From contig JAMHWD010000011.1 of assembly GCA_035911135.1 (NCBI GenBank), positions 62,001 through 126,000 of the forward strand: a stretch of DNA of 64,000 nt. Direction: 5' to 3'. How positions within the stretch are numbered: the stretch's first letter is position 1; every line of letters begins with the position of its first letter. The position numbers and the translations under genes were made by a program. Below are positions 8,230 through 18,185 of the stretch, in pieces. This DNA is from JAMHWD01 sp035911135. Lineage in GTDB: Bacteria > Pseudomonadota > Alphaproteobacteria > Micavibrionales > Micavibrionaceae. The notes beneath the pieces are model-generated. The model made no database searches and was not told the origin of the DNA. It saw only the letters and a list, made by a program, of their open reading frames with translations.

Positions 8230-11200
8230 TTATTTTCTAACGCATCTAACAGGAAGGTTATTACCGCCGCCTGGTCCCTTACCAATATTGCTTATATGCC
8301 GTCCATTTGTAAAGCCTATATTCCAAGACATAGCATCACTAAACTCAGATGATGTTCTATAAATCAATGTTGTTGGAAAACTGGCGGTGCTTGGCCCATC
8401 ATTGGCTGCATCCACGGCATTTCCTCCACCCGCACCATCAGCCCAGCTTGGATTATCCGTATCGCTCGGCGACACAAGATTGGAATAGATCACATCAAGT
8501 TCGGCAAGCGATGGCAAATACCAATCATCACGCCCAAATCCATTAAGGGCATTTGTACCAACCGGATCACCCGTGCATTCGGAGGGTACGGTGCCGTCCG
8601 GTGCGTCAGCATGCGTCTCACCCAGACAAAAGCACGCTGTTGCAGCTCGGTGAATCTGAAAGCCGGCTGTGCTGGCGGCATCCATCGTCACCAAATTATC
8701 AGTATTGGATTCACCCGTTCTACAAGTGCTTTCAGTGCCGCCCGTTGTACAATTCGTCAGCGGCGTATCTACAAAATTTGTCGTTGCATTGTTAAACGCA
8801 TAAAGGGTTGGCAAATTTGCGGTTGTAACAAACATAGGCACGTTTCCGTCAGGCGAAAGCCCGGCATAAATGGTTCCATCCGAACAGATCGTACCGGGCG
8901 CGGGAGACAAGCTGCATAGATCATCTGGCTGATCCTTGCCCACGGCCACCCACGCATCGCCCTCGCAATATTGGATGACGTTATAGGTCGTGTTGTAGAT
9001 AATCGCGCCAGCCTGACCGGATGGGCTGCTGCACCCGCCGCCGCCATTGCCCACAGGACCAAGCGGCACATGACGGTATCCGTCGCAATATTGCATGACG
9101 TTATCGGTGGAATTGAAAATCAGCGTCCCTTCGGGCTGGGTTGGATTGGTGCAGGATCTTGGCAGACCTTCGCCATTCGGTGCGTCGGTCGATGCGGTCA
9201 ATGCGCCCGTTAATGTGAACCCACCGCCCGTTCCATCATTGGTGTGCCAATTCGCAGCCGTCCCGCCGGAGAAGAATATTTCCGGGGCCGCGCCGGATGG
9301 CAATTCCCCGTTCGCGCCCAGATATTTTGCGCCGCCTGATAGCGTCCTGAATTTCTCGCGGTTCCCGGCCTGCGATAAATCCATATACGTGCCAAAATCA
9401 ATCCAGAGATCGGCAATATCGCCGTTCCATTTCCCATTGGCAGGGCCGCCGTTCATCGCGCCAAGCCGCCAGTCTGTCCCCCCGGTCAAATCTATCGTAT
9501 CATTGGTATAAGTATAATGATTATAACTGGATGTGCCGTTCAGATAACAATGCCGTTTGGCCGGATCAGACAAATCAATGCTGAACAATACATGATACCA
9601 TGTGCCGGTTACAACATTGGCCGACCCACAGGTAAACTGCCCGATCAAGGCATTGGCGGCATTCCTGACATTCACATTAAAACGCTGCAGGGAATCACTA
9701 TAATAAAAATCAAATTTGGTCGGGGCACTATTCAATATCCTGTTTCCGGGATTGCCCAAGGCCGCCATACGCACCCAGACACTGCCCGTGATCATTTTTG
9801 TATTGGCAACCCCGGTCAGCGCGCCGCCGCGCGTGGCGTAATCATTCGTGCCATCAAAATTCACGGTAACAGGCGTGTACATATTGCTGGATGATTTAAA
9901 CAGCTCCTCGACCTCCGGAGCAGAAAGAGCGTAACTGTAAAGCCGCACATCATCAATCTGTCCGTTAAAGAAATTGCTGGCCCCGCCTGTTGATCCGATA
10001 TAAAGCGGTGTTGTCCCATCCAGCAGCGCCGTATTCGGCCCGGCTGTGCTTTGCAACACGCCATCGACATAAATCGCAAAATCGCCGCCCGGCACATAAG
10101 TCGCGGCCACATGATGCCAAAGCCCGTCATTCACCGCGCCGCCAAAATTCTGGGAATTGCCGCCGGAAAGCTGAAGCTCTTCTACAATATTCCCGCCAGA
10201 CAGATAAAGCTGATAATTCTGATCATTGCCGGCTCCCCATTTGGATAATATCGTTCCGGTGGTGGCGCGTGTCTTGATCCAGGCGCTGTAACTGATACCA
10301 ACCGCCGGATTGAGCAACGCATTATCGGCGATCGAGATCGTATCATTCGTGCCATCAAAGGTCAGGCCCGTATTCACGGGCGATGCGACCGAATTTGTTC
10401 CCGACAACCCGCCGGCCATCGTGCCTGTCAATGTGCCGCCGGCGCTGTCGGCTGCGCTGGTGCCGGATGTCTCATCCAGCCGCCACCAGCCCAGCATTTT
10501 TTTCTCATATTCTATCGGCGGCTGGTCGGTTGCGGTATCCAGCGCGCCATTCAATGTCATGCCGCCGCCTGTGCCTTTATTCGTGTGCCAGCTTCCGGTC
10601 GCGCCGGAGAGAAAAATATCAGGCGAGGCCCCGGTCGGGCTCTGCCCGTTCGATCCCAGATCAACGGGCGTACGATTCACACTGATAAATTTTCTGCGAT
10701 TATCGACATTGGATAGATCCAGATACAAATCACTTTCCAGCCAGAAATCGGCAATCGTTTGCGGGTCGATATTGGCCGCATCGCGCCCGCCCACGCGAAA
10801 ATTTGTCATGGGCGCGAGATTTAAATTGGTATCGGCATAAACGGGGGCGCTGGCGAATGAATCCACATCATTGATATAAATATGCCGCTTGGCGGGATCG
10901 GACAGGTCAAAGCTGAACAAGACATGATTCCAATCGGTGTTATTCAGCGCGGTTGTTGAAACCAGCGTGACAATCGCCCCGTCGCTTTCAATCCTGAAAT
11001 TCGATGGATTGCTGCCGGACCTCAAGAACCTTAACGTACCAAACGGGCCGGAAATATCCGTCAGGCCGGTACTGGTTGGTAATTTGATCCAGAAACTCCC
11101 CGTCAGGCGTTTGGAATTGGCCGGAAACGGATTATTGACCACGACCGAATCCGCCGTTCCATCAAAATAAACGCCGTTCGCCGTATAGGTTGCCGCCTGC

Positions 11201-12117
11201 CCTTCGGCTCTTTGGCCATGAAGTTTCTGCGCGGGCTTGCCCATGGAGACCCATCTTGTGCCATCGCAATACTGCATGTCGCGGTAATTGGTGTTGTAAT
11301 ACATCTCACCCAGCACGCCTGCGCCGGTCGGCCCGCCATTGCAGGGATAACTGGCATATAACGCCGCGATATCCGCAGCACTCAGCGTACGGCTATACAG
11401 GCGCACGTCGTCAATAATACCCGGCCACCCGTAACCGGCAATATGACCGCCCAGCGCATTAAGAATAAAATTTCCTGAGGTATTCGAAATTGTGGCCGTG
11501 TAGGTATTTGTCCGGTCCAAAGCCCCGTCGATATATATACTTACCGTATCGGCGGCATCGTTGAAAGTAACGGCGACATGAGACCATTTTCCGTTGGTAA
11601 GCGTCCTGTTGCCGCAACTGGTTCCGGATCCCTGAATAAAGAAACAAACCCTGCCGGTGGCCAGTATCATATTGTAATCGCCAACACCGCCGCGTCCGGC
11701 AATATCGTCACGGCCCGCATACTGATCCATATTCACCCAGGCGGCGATGGTAACGGCACCCGTCATGTTGAACAGGGCGTTATTGGGAATGCTGACCGAC
11801 CCACTATTATTGAAAAAATAAACAGCCTTGCCGCCACCGGGGCCATCGACCCATATATTCGATACGGGCAGCTGCCCATTCGTGCCGTGGAGCGCATTGC
11901 CGGAACTATCGCTCACGGTTGTTCCTGTTCCTTCATTGAAACGCCACCACGCAGTCAGATTGGATGTAATATCCTGTGCATGGGCGGGGGGAGTAAGGGT
12001 CAGCCATAAAAAAAAGAAACCCATCATCGTCATCACACGGCCTGTCCGTGTGATCCATCCTATTTTCACATGGATTACATGGATAAACCATGCAATGACG
12101 CTTTGCTTTCTATCCAT
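8230..12117 (-). CDS. Exported LamG/DUF1566 giant protein 3
   Basis: A predicted secreted protein of 1295 residues. The signal peptide (hydrophobic FFFLWLTLTPPAHAQ, near 34-48) follows a charged N-terminal segment coded by a palindromic repeat; an internal ATG at residue 29 or 31 could be the true start. Two LamG/concanavalin-like units begin with (W)WRFNEGTG and GWWRLDETSG and contain FNGQIDDVRLYSYAL-type ends. Two further, distinct jelly-roll-like units end in LGANGELPSGAAPEIFFSG. Cys modules of the form QYCDG..W (MQYCDGTRW, MQYCDGYRH, IQYCEGDAW) separate them. The C-terminal domain is DUF1566-like (DDWYLPSLAELDVIYSN ... LPVRCVRK). Last gene of a four-gene run, 34 bp after its paralogue. 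Likely cell-surface or matrix adhesin; ligand unknown. Confidence 0.85.
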   Translation of the reverse strand: MDRKQSVIAWFIHVIHVKIGWITRTGRVMTMMGFFFLWLTLTPPAHAQDITSNLTAWWRFNEGTGTTVSDSSGNALHGTNGQLPVSNIWVDGPGGGKAVYFFNNSGSVSIPNNALFNMTGAVTIAAWVNMDQYAGRDDIAGRGGVGDYNMILATGRVCFFIQGSGTSCGNRTLTNGKWSHVAVTFNDAADTVSIYIDGALDRTNTYTATISNTSGNFILNALGGHIAGYGWPGIIDDVRLYSRTLSAADIAALYASYPCNGGPTGAGVLGEMYYNTNYRDMQYCDGTRWVSMGKPAQKLHGQRAEGQAATYTANGVYFDGTADSVVVNNPFPANSKRLTGSFWIKLPTSTGLTDISGPFGTLRFLRSGSNPSNFRIESDGAIVTLVSTTALNNTDWNHVLFSFDLSDPAKRHIYINDVDSFASAPVYADTNLNLAPMTNFRVGGRDAANIDPQTIADFWLESDLYLDLSNVDNRRKFISVNRTPVDLGSNGQSPTGASPDIFLSGATGSWHTNKGTGGGMTLNGALDTATDQPPIEYEKKMLGWWRLDETSGTSAADSAGGTLTGTMAGGLSGTNSVASPVNTGLTFDGTNDTISIADNALLNPAVGISYSAWIKTRATTGTILSKWGAGNDQNYQLYLSGGNIVEELQLSGGNSQNFGGAVNDGLWHHVAATYVPGGDFAIYVDGVLQSTAGPNTALLDGTTPLYIGSTGGASNFFNGQIDDVRLYSYALSAPEVEELFKSSSNMYTPVTVNFDGTNDYATRGGALTGVANTKMITGSVWVRMAALGNPGNRILNSAPTKFDFYYSDSLQRFNVNVRNAANALIGQFTCGSANVVTGTWYHVLFSIDLSDPAKRHCYLNGTSSYNHYTYTNDTIDLTGGTDWRLGAMNGGPANGKWNGDIADLWIDFGTYMDLSQAGNREKFRTLSGGAKYLGANGELPSGAAPEIFFSGGTAANWHTNDGTGGGFTLTGALTASTDAPNGEGLPRSCTNPTQPEGTLIFNSTDNVMQYCDGYRHVPLGPVGNGGGGCSSPSGQAGAIIYNTTYNVIQYCEGDAWVAVGKDQPDDLCSLSPAPGTICSDGTIYAGLSPDGNVPMFVTTANLPTLYAFNNATTNFVDTPLTNCTTGGTESTCRTGESNTDNLVTMDAASTAGFQIHRAATACFCLGETHADAPDGTVPSECTGDPVGTNALNGFGRDDWYLPSLAELDVIYSNLVSPSDTDNPSWADGAGGGNAVDAANDGPSTASFPTTLIYRTSSEFSDAMSWNIGFTNGRHISNIGKGPGGGNNLPVRCVRK
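12028..12101. repeat. Dispersed double-hairpin palindromic repeat, copy inside a gene
   Basis: Two adjacent hairpins: ATCACACGG/CCGTGTGAT and GGATTACATGG/CCATGCAATGA, separated by about 12 extra bases. It codes for the first residues of the LamG protein (AWFIHVIH...WITRTGRVM). Related copies lie at 15059-15130 and 57485-57545. Confidence 0.75.
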
Positions 12118-12151
12118 TATTCATCATCCACTATTCCAAAACTTATCATCA

Positions 12152-15151
12152 CTAATTCCCCTTGCCGATCGCAATCCACCGCGCGCCATCGCAATACTGC
12201 ACAAGATCGCTGGTGGAATTATAGGTCATCTGCCCCTCAAGACCATACGGATTGGCGCAGCGCGGCGCATTCCCGCGGCGGAAACACACGACATCAACGG
12301 TGTTTGTGGTTTTCGATGTGCTAAAGCTCGATGACCCGTTATTCCTGACCGTCACAGTGTTATTATCCTGCTCCCGCGATGTCCACGAGGTCGCGCCGCC
12401 TATTGTAAATCTGGTTTTGGCCAATATTTCAGGTTGATTGTTGAAAATCAGGGCCAATTCCGTTGTGGATGGCAGATACCAGTCCGTAAGATCAAAGGCC
12501 CAGCTGGGGTTCCCTGTCTCCAGCAATTCACAAATCCTCATGGCCCCGAAATTGGCCAGCGGCCCTTGCCGCGTGGCGTGATTGATACGCCCGTCACTAC
12601 TTGAATCCGTTGTGATATCATCTGTGCCGGTGGCGTTTTTCCATTGTGCGTTGCCGTTCTGGTTTACGGGGCTGATGAAAATGCGCTCGCCGCCCACCTG
12701 CCCGACATAGACGGTTCTATCGTCGCATATATCCCCGATTGCGGGGCATCCTTGCGGATCGGCTTTGATCTGGCCCACGGGCGATCCCATGTTATAAAGT
12801 TTCTGGATTTCCGCTGGTCCTAAAATGCGGTTATAAATACGCACATCATCAATCATCCCCGCACCATCGCGAAGACCCGAATAATCCACATTGCCGATCA
12901 TGACGGTTGGCGTGGTGGCCGTAAATGTGCCTGTCGGGCCAAAAATCTGATTATTGGCAACGACCGCACCGTTCACATAAAAAATCGGGTTATTGGCCGT
13001 GGATCCGGTGTCATATGTCACCGCCACATGCACCCATTGATTGATGCCGGGAATGGCGCTTCCGGCCATCCATGATCCATCCTGCGTGGACCAACCATCG
13101 ACCACATACATCAGATTACCCGTTGCGTGATTGGTCATCAGTATCTTGCCGTAATCGCCAAAGGCCATGATCCCCTGATAATCGCCGGGGTTGAAATAAC
13201 TGGTATTGACCCATGCGCTCAAGGTGACCTGTCCCAGACCGTTATACGCGCCGGCATTGGACACCGCCACCCGCGCGCTGTTTCCGACATTAAATTCAAC
13301 CCCCCGGCCTATTGCCCCGCGCATGGACTGGCTGCTGAGCGTTACATTGGTATATGTGCCATTCTGGCCCGTTGGACTGGAATCATAGGCGGTATTGCCT
13401 GTGGTTTCCTCCAGCTTCCAATGCCCGATCAGACCGCCCGTGACCTCTGGCCAGGCCGGGGTCATGGAAACATGGCGGTTGCCATCAAAATATTCCATGG
13501 TGTGCTGAAGGCTGTTGTACCGGATACCGCTGCGCGCCTGATAGATGGCGGAAATCTCATCATCTGTTATGGCGCGGTTATACAGGCGCACATCATCAAA
13601 TTCCGCGCCGCCATTGCCGTTTGCCCCCTGCAGGCCGCCGAAAATAAACGTGCCATCTGTTACAGTTATCGCGCGGTTGGCAGTCCCTTTCAAAACATTA
13701 TCCACGTAAAGACGAAGCTGCGTCCCGTTATAGGTCAGCACCAGATGCTCCCAGATATCGGACATACTTGTGGGGCTCGCAAGAGACCAACTACTGGAGG
13801 CCGGAATACCGAACGTAATATTTACCCGGGCATAAATACCGTCGCCGCCGCTAAACAGGCTGCGCCATGTGCCATCGCGCTTAACCCACATCGCCACGGT
13901 AAAGGGCGGGTTCGTGCCGGTCGGGAATACATTGGCCACCGATACCCGGTTACCGCTGTTGTCCGGGGGCGATGACGCGAAATCAATCGTTTTGTCCACG
14001 GGCGATTCCATGCCATAAGCCGTGATATATCCTGCATTCCCCAGCAAGCTTCCATGCTTCCCGTTACCGCTGGAATCCAATATGAAAGTCCCGCTGGTCT
14101 CATCCATGCGCCAATGCCCCAAAAGCCCCGATGACACAACTTGCGTGGCGGTGCTGGCGGGGCCCGGATTGGTCGAAGTTGGCAGCGTGGCCGCCGTGGT
14201 CAACGCGCCGCTGGCCACCAGAAAATCACCGGCGGTCCCCCGGTTATTATGCCAGCCCGCCGTCGCACCGGAGAAGAAAAGATCGGGCGTTGATCCGGTC
14301 GGCAATTCACCGTTCTGGCCCAGATAAACCGCGCTGCTGTTCAAATAAAATTTTTCGCGGTTGGCCGCCACGGACAAATCGACATATGTGCCAAAATCCA
14401 GCCAGAAATCGGCCAGCCCCCCCATAAAGGGATTCCAGTTATTCTGCGGGTCCACACCAAGACCCCATGCAGAATCGGTAAAATCATAATCCACATTGGA
14501 AATTCCCGGTCCCGGGTTGACGTAGGTACTAGAATAAGCAACGCCGTCCTGATAATAATGCCATGTATTTGTGGTGGCATTGAACGAGAACATAATATGA
14601 TGCCAATTGCCATCCGTCACAGCCGTGGAGCTGTACATGTTAAATTGCGGGTTATAGCCTGCCGATCGAATGGCAATGTTCAGCACATCTGTATCCGTGC
14701 GCGAGATTACAAAATGATCTGTGGCGCTGGCCCTTTGACTGAATACGCGCTGCCAGTCTGTCGGGTCATCAAATTTTATCCAGAAACTCCCCGTCACGCT
14801 TCTTCCATCACTCACACCTGTCAAGGCCGAGCCGCGGCGCAGCCATGACGATCCGTTAAAGGTCACAGCATTAATACCATACGCCCCGGCGGGCGGACCC
14901 TTGGGCGCCATGGCCACCCAATTGTTATCATCGCAATAGGTTGGAATATTGCTGGTGGAATTATGAATGATCTGCCCTTCAACACCCGATGGGTTGTTGC
15001 ACACCGCATAGGCCGGGAAGGAAAAAAATACAAAAAACGTAAAACAGCAAAAAATCATCGTCATCACACGGCCTGTCCGTGTGATCCATTCGTCCTTCTT
15101 CTGGATTGCATGGATAAACCATGCAATGAAGTTACTGTTTTTATTCATCAT
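12152..15151 (-). CDS. Exported LamG/DUF1566 giant protein 2
   Basis: A predicted secreted protein of 999 residues starting at the double ATG at 15146-15151. The N-terminal segment AWFIHAIQKKDEWITRTGR comes from the palindromic repeat and precedes a signal peptide (IFCCFTFFVFFSFPAYA, cut before VCNNPSG). Order of units: Cys module CNNPSGVEGQ...YCDDNNW; a jelly-roll unit ending LGQNGELPTGSTPDLFFSG; LamG unit GHWRMDETSG...FDDVRLYNRAI; LamG unit GHWKLEETTG...IDDVRIYNRIL; a DUF1566-like domain (LTDWYLPSTTELALIFNNQ); a final module CANPYGLEGQ...QYCDGARWIAIG. The last 20 residues are nearly identical to those of giant protein 1, so recent duplication or gene conversion is likely. Gaps to neighbours are 24-34 bp, so it is an operon member. 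Confidence 0.85.
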   Translation of the reverse strand: MMNKNSNFIAWFIHAIQKKDEWITRTGRVMTMIFCCFTFFVFFSFPAYAVCNNPSGVEGQIIHNSTSNIPTYCDDNNWVAMAPKGPPAGAYGINAVTFNGSSWLRRGSALTGVSDGRSVTGSFWIKFDDPTDWQRVFSQRASATDHFVISRTDTDVLNIAIRSAGYNPQFNMYSSTAVTDGNWHHIMFSFNATTNTWHYYQDGVAYSSTYVNPGPGISNVDYDFTDSAWGLGVDPQNNWNPFMGGLADFWLDFGTYVDLSVAANREKFYLNSSAVYLGQNGELPTGSTPDLFFSGATAGWHNNRGTAGDFLVASGALTTAATLPTSTNPGPASTATQVVSSGLLGHWRMDETSGTFILDSSGNGKHGSLLGNAGYITAYGMESPVDKTIDFASSPPDNSGNRVSVANVFPTGTNPPFTVAMWVKRDGTWRSLFSGGDGIYARVNITFGIPASSSWSLASPTSMSDIWEHLVLTYNGTQLRLYVDNVLKGTANRAITVTDGTFIFGGLQGANGNGGAEFDDVRLYNRAITDDEISAIYQARSGIRYNSLQHTMEYFDGNRHVSMTPAWPEVTGGLIGHWKLEETTGNTAYDSSPTGQNGTYTNVTLSSQSMRGAIGRGVEFNVGNSARVAVSNAGAYNGLGQVTLSAWVNTSYFNPGDYQGIMAFGDYGKILMTNHATGNLMYVVDGWSTQDGSWMAGSAIPGINQWVHVAVTYDTGSTANNPIFYVNGAVVANNQIFGPTGTFTATTPTVMIGNVDYSGLRDGAGMIDDVRIYNRILGPAEIQKLYNMGSPVGQIKADPQGCPAIGDICDDRTVYVGQVGGERIFISPVNQNGNAQWKNATGTDDITTDSSSDGRINHATRQGPLANFGAMRICELLETGNPSWAFDLTDWYLPSTTELALIFNNQPEILAKTRFTIGGATSWTSREQDNNTVTVRNNGSSSFSTSKTTNTVDVVCFRRGNAPRCANPYGLEGQMTYNSTSDLVQYCDGARWIAIGKGN
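15059..15130. repeat. Dispersed double-hairpin palindromic repeat, second in-gene copy
   Basis: Same structure as the copy at 12028-12101 (CGTCATCACACGGCCTGTCC ... then TGGATAAACCATGCAATGA). It occupies the equivalent position at the start of the paralogous LamG gene, so this pair probably arose with the gene duplication. Confidence 0.72.
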
Positions 15152-15175
15152 CCCAAATTCCAAAACTTTGCCATC

Positions 15176-18154
15176 CTAATTTCCCTTACCAATCGCAATC
15201 CACCGCGCCCCGTCGCAATACTGCAAGACATCATTGCTGGTGTTATACACCAACGCCCCTTCGCCCTTGACCGGGTTCTGGCATCGCGGCGCGGGCCCCT
15301 TGCGGACGCAGCGTATAGGAAACGCACCAGTCTTGCCGACATTTGAATCGTTACCGTTTGTCATGTTTATGGCCTTGGCTGATGTGGCATCGGCCTGCGT
15401 CGATGACCAATAACGCTGCACGCCCATAATAATACCCGGCGCGACAGGATTGCCGGTATTGCTGATCAGTTTCAACTCATTTTCTGCTGGCAAATACCAG
15501 TCATCATATCCGCCCAGAAGCTTTGTCGCGCACCGATACGCCGCCGGATGTGCCGCTTGCCCATATCTTAAAAGGGTTATTGTGTTGCCGTCGCCGTCAT
15601 TATTTGTTGTCGTGCGTGATGTACCATGCGACCCCCATATGTAGTTTCCGGTTTCATCGGACGGCGCGGCAAACATGGCCACATTTCCATCCGGCGAAAG
15701 GCCGACATAGACCGTCCCGTCATTGCAAACCTGTCCCGCAACCGTACAGCCCAAAGGCAGACTTTTTGTAACACCGACCGCCGTGCCCATATTATACAGC
15801 GCCTGAATATCGCCCAGCGGCAGAGCGCGGTTATAAACACGCACATCATCAATATTGCCATCGAATGTAAAGGCATGATTACCGGCCGGGTAAAGCCCGC
15901 TATCCCATTTCCGGCCGATCGTGAAAATATTATCGCTGTCGATTATGGCCCCGGTCTGCGCGTCCGTATCCACCAGCACCCCGTTCAGATAGGCGCGTGT
16001 ATTGGCCCCGTCATAGGTGGCTGCAATATGAAACCACTCCCCAGCGGCAGGCGGCGTGATCTGAGAACTTACATTCGTGTTGGATGCGTTCCTGACATGC
16101 CAGCCGATCCTGTTGATGGACTGGTCGTAAAAAAGCGCGGCGGTTGTATTTGTATTGCTCGATGAAGCCTGCCCGGCGATCCAGTAATATGAACTGCCGG
16201 TCCAACTCCGGCTCTTGAGCCAGGCTGATATTGTAATGGCGGTCTGGCCGGCCGGGATAAAATCATTGGCATAGGAAACATCATCATTACCATCAAACCT
16301 CAGTGATCTGCCCACCGCGCCTGTCGTGCTGTCATTGGTGGCGCTCTGACTGTTGAGCATCGTTAAGGTGCGGTTATTGCCGCTGGAATCGGCGGCCGTT
16401 GTTCCGCTGGTTTCATCCAGTTTCCAATGCGCCATCAGGCCGCTGGTAACATCCGGCCATGCCGGGGTCATGGATACAAAACGGTTGCCATCGAAATATT
16501 CCATGGTCCTGTGATTGGAATTATACCTGATCCCATCACGGGCCTGATAAATGGTTGTGACCTCATCGGCCGTTAAAACACGGTTATAAACGCGCACGTC
16601 ATCCACCTGGCCGTTAAAAGGCGTGCCGCCTGATGAATTGGCGGCAATGGTAAAATTATTGGTCGTGCTCATGGATGTACTTGCGCCGGTGATGTTATCG
16701 CTATCGGCCAGAACGCCATCCACAAAAATTCGCATATTGCCGGCCCGGTCATAAGTTGCCGTCAACAAATGCCACTGCCCATCCCGCATATCGGTCGTAT
16801 TTTTGGAACGAATGGCATTGGACGGGCCATCGTCAATATTGGCATCCATCGTACCGTCTGCACCATCAATACCAACCCACCATGATGCGACATTGCTTCC
16901 CGCGCGCTTGGCAACAATCATGCCGCCCGCAGATCCGGGTTGCGCCTTGACCCATGCCGAGATTGAAAAATTCTGCGTGGTGCCGAAATCGAAAATATCA
17001 CCCATACTGATACGGTCATCGACGCCATCAAAAATCATACCTGCAGCCACCGCCCCTGGTCTGGTGGCCGCCGCCGCGGTCATGCCGCCCGCCATGGTGC
17101 CTGTGACATTGCCGGTGCTGCTGTCGGCGGCAGTGGTACCACTGGCCTCATCCAATCGCCAATGCCCGATCAGGCCCGATGGCACGATCTCGGTCGTGCT
17201 GGATCCGCCGCCCGGTGAAGGGGGAAGCGTGGGCGCGGTGGTCAGCGCCGCGCCATAGGCCGTAAAGCCGCCCAATGTGCCCTTATTCGTATGCCAGCTG
17301 GCGGTATCGCCGGAAAAGAAAAGATGCGGCGCGGTGCCATTGGGGATTTCCCCGTTCGCGCCCAGATAAACCGCCTGACCCGACGCGCTGCGGAATTTTT
17401 CGCGGTTGGCGGCGATTGAAAGATCGGTATAGGTGTCCAGATCATACCAGAAATCGGCCACCGCCCCGGCATACCACCCGCCGAACCCTTCGCCGAAATT
17501 AAAACCGGTTAAAAAATCGAACACGTCATTTGTATAGCTCGAGCAATACGCCCCGGCATCCGCACCATCGACATAAAAATGCTGGCGGGCTGCATTGGTC
17601 AGGTCAAACGACCACATGACATGATGCCAGTTCGTATCATTGATCATGATACTGGTATTCTGGCAGATCATGATATAGGTATGCCCCGAATTGCGCCCCG
17701 TCACAACAATCGAGCCATCATCATTGACGAATATCGTCAGACGGTCCGTCTCCAGCAGGCGGCCATTAAATGTCGTATTGGCCTTTTTGATCCACATGCT
17801 GCCCGTCAGTTGCCGCGAATTTGTGGGCGGGGCAAGGCCTGTGGCCTGCAAATATGTGCTGGTTCCGTTAAACACCACCGCATTGATGGCGTATCCGCTG
17901 CTGGGGTTGCCGCCGGCCATACCGATCCAGTTCGTGCCGTCGCAAAATGCCGGGACGTTGCGGTTGGACAGATAGGTAACATCGCCCTCCACGCCGGCGG
18001 GATTTGTGCAGGCAAAGGCTGCCCCTGAAGCCAAAGATGAAATACCCATCACGATCAGGGCCGCAAGAAAACGGATACGGGGACGCATCATGCGCGCCAG
18101 CCGCGCGGCGGGACCCGTCTCTGCGTTTCGGTTTTTGTCTGTGTGACGGGCCAC
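15176..18154 (-). CDS. Exported LamG/DUF1566 giant protein 1
   Basis: A predicted secreted protein of 992 residues beginning with GTG at 18154 (AGAGG about 7 nt upstream). Its signal peptide (FLAALIVMGISSLASGAAFA, about 29-48) lacks the palindromic repeat found in its two paralogues. Units in order: Cys module CTNPAGVEGD...FCDGTNW; jelly-roll unit ending LGANGEIPNGTAPHLFFSG; LamG GHWRLDEASG...VDDVRVYNRVL; module MEYFDGNRF; LamG AHWKLDETSG...IDDVRVYNRAL; DUF1566-like domain with DDWYLPAENELKLI and YWSSTQ; terminal module CQNPVKGEG...QYCDGARWIAIG. It follows the pseudopilin/S74 gene by 31 bp. Confidence 0.86.
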   Translation of the reverse strand: MARHTDKNRNAETGPAARLARMMRPRIRFLAALIVMGISSLASGAAFACTNPAGVEGDVTYLSNRNVPAFCDGTNWIGMAGGNPSSGYAINAVVFNGTSTYLQATGLAPPTNSRQLTGSMWIKKANTTFNGRLLETDRLTIFVNDDGSIVVTGRNSGHTYIMICQNTSIMINDTNWHHVMWSFDLTNAARQHFYVDGADAGAYCSSYTNDVFDFLTGFNFGEGFGGWYAGAVADFWYDLDTYTDLSIAANREKFRSASGQAVYLGANGEIPNGTAPHLFFSGDTASWHTNKGTLGGFTAYGAALTTAPTLPPSPGGGSSTTEIVPSGLIGHWRLDEASGTTAADSSTGNVTGTMAGGMTAAAATRPGAVAAGMIFDGVDDRISMGDIFDFGTTQNFSISAWVKAQPGSAGGMIVAKRAGSNVASWWVGIDGADGTMDANIDDGPSNAIRSKNTTDMRDGQWHLLTATYDRAGNMRIFVDGVLADSDNITGASTSMSTTNNFTIAANSSGGTPFNGQVDDVRVYNRVLTADEVTTIYQARDGIRYNSNHRTMEYFDGNRFVSMTPAWPDVTSGLMAHWKLDETSGTTAADSSGNNRTLTMLNSQSATNDSTTGAVGRSLRFDGNDDVSYANDFIPAGQTAITISAWLKSRSWTGSSYYWIAGQASSSNTNTTAALFYDQSINRIGWHVRNASNTNVSSQITPPAAGEWFHIAATYDGANTRAYLNGVLVDTDAQTGAIIDSDNIFTIGRKWDSGLYPAGNHAFTFDGNIDDVRVYNRALPLGDIQALYNMGTAVGVTKSLPLGCTVAGQVCNDGTVYVGLSPDGNVAMFAAPSDETGNYIWGSHGTSRTTTNNDGDGNTITLLRYGQAAHPAAYRCATKLLGGYDDWYLPAENELKLISNTGNPVAPGIIMGVQRYWSSTQADATSAKAINMTNGNDSNVGKTGAFPIRCVRKGPAPRCQNPVKGEGALVYNTSNDVLQYCDGARWIAIGKGN

Positions 18155-18185
18155 GATGACCTCTTACCCCTTACAAGATTTGACA

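Noticed and set aside
13127..13975. 282-codon open frame on the plus strand within the LamG block
   Set aside because: Antisense to LamG modules; no ribosome site or known motifs.
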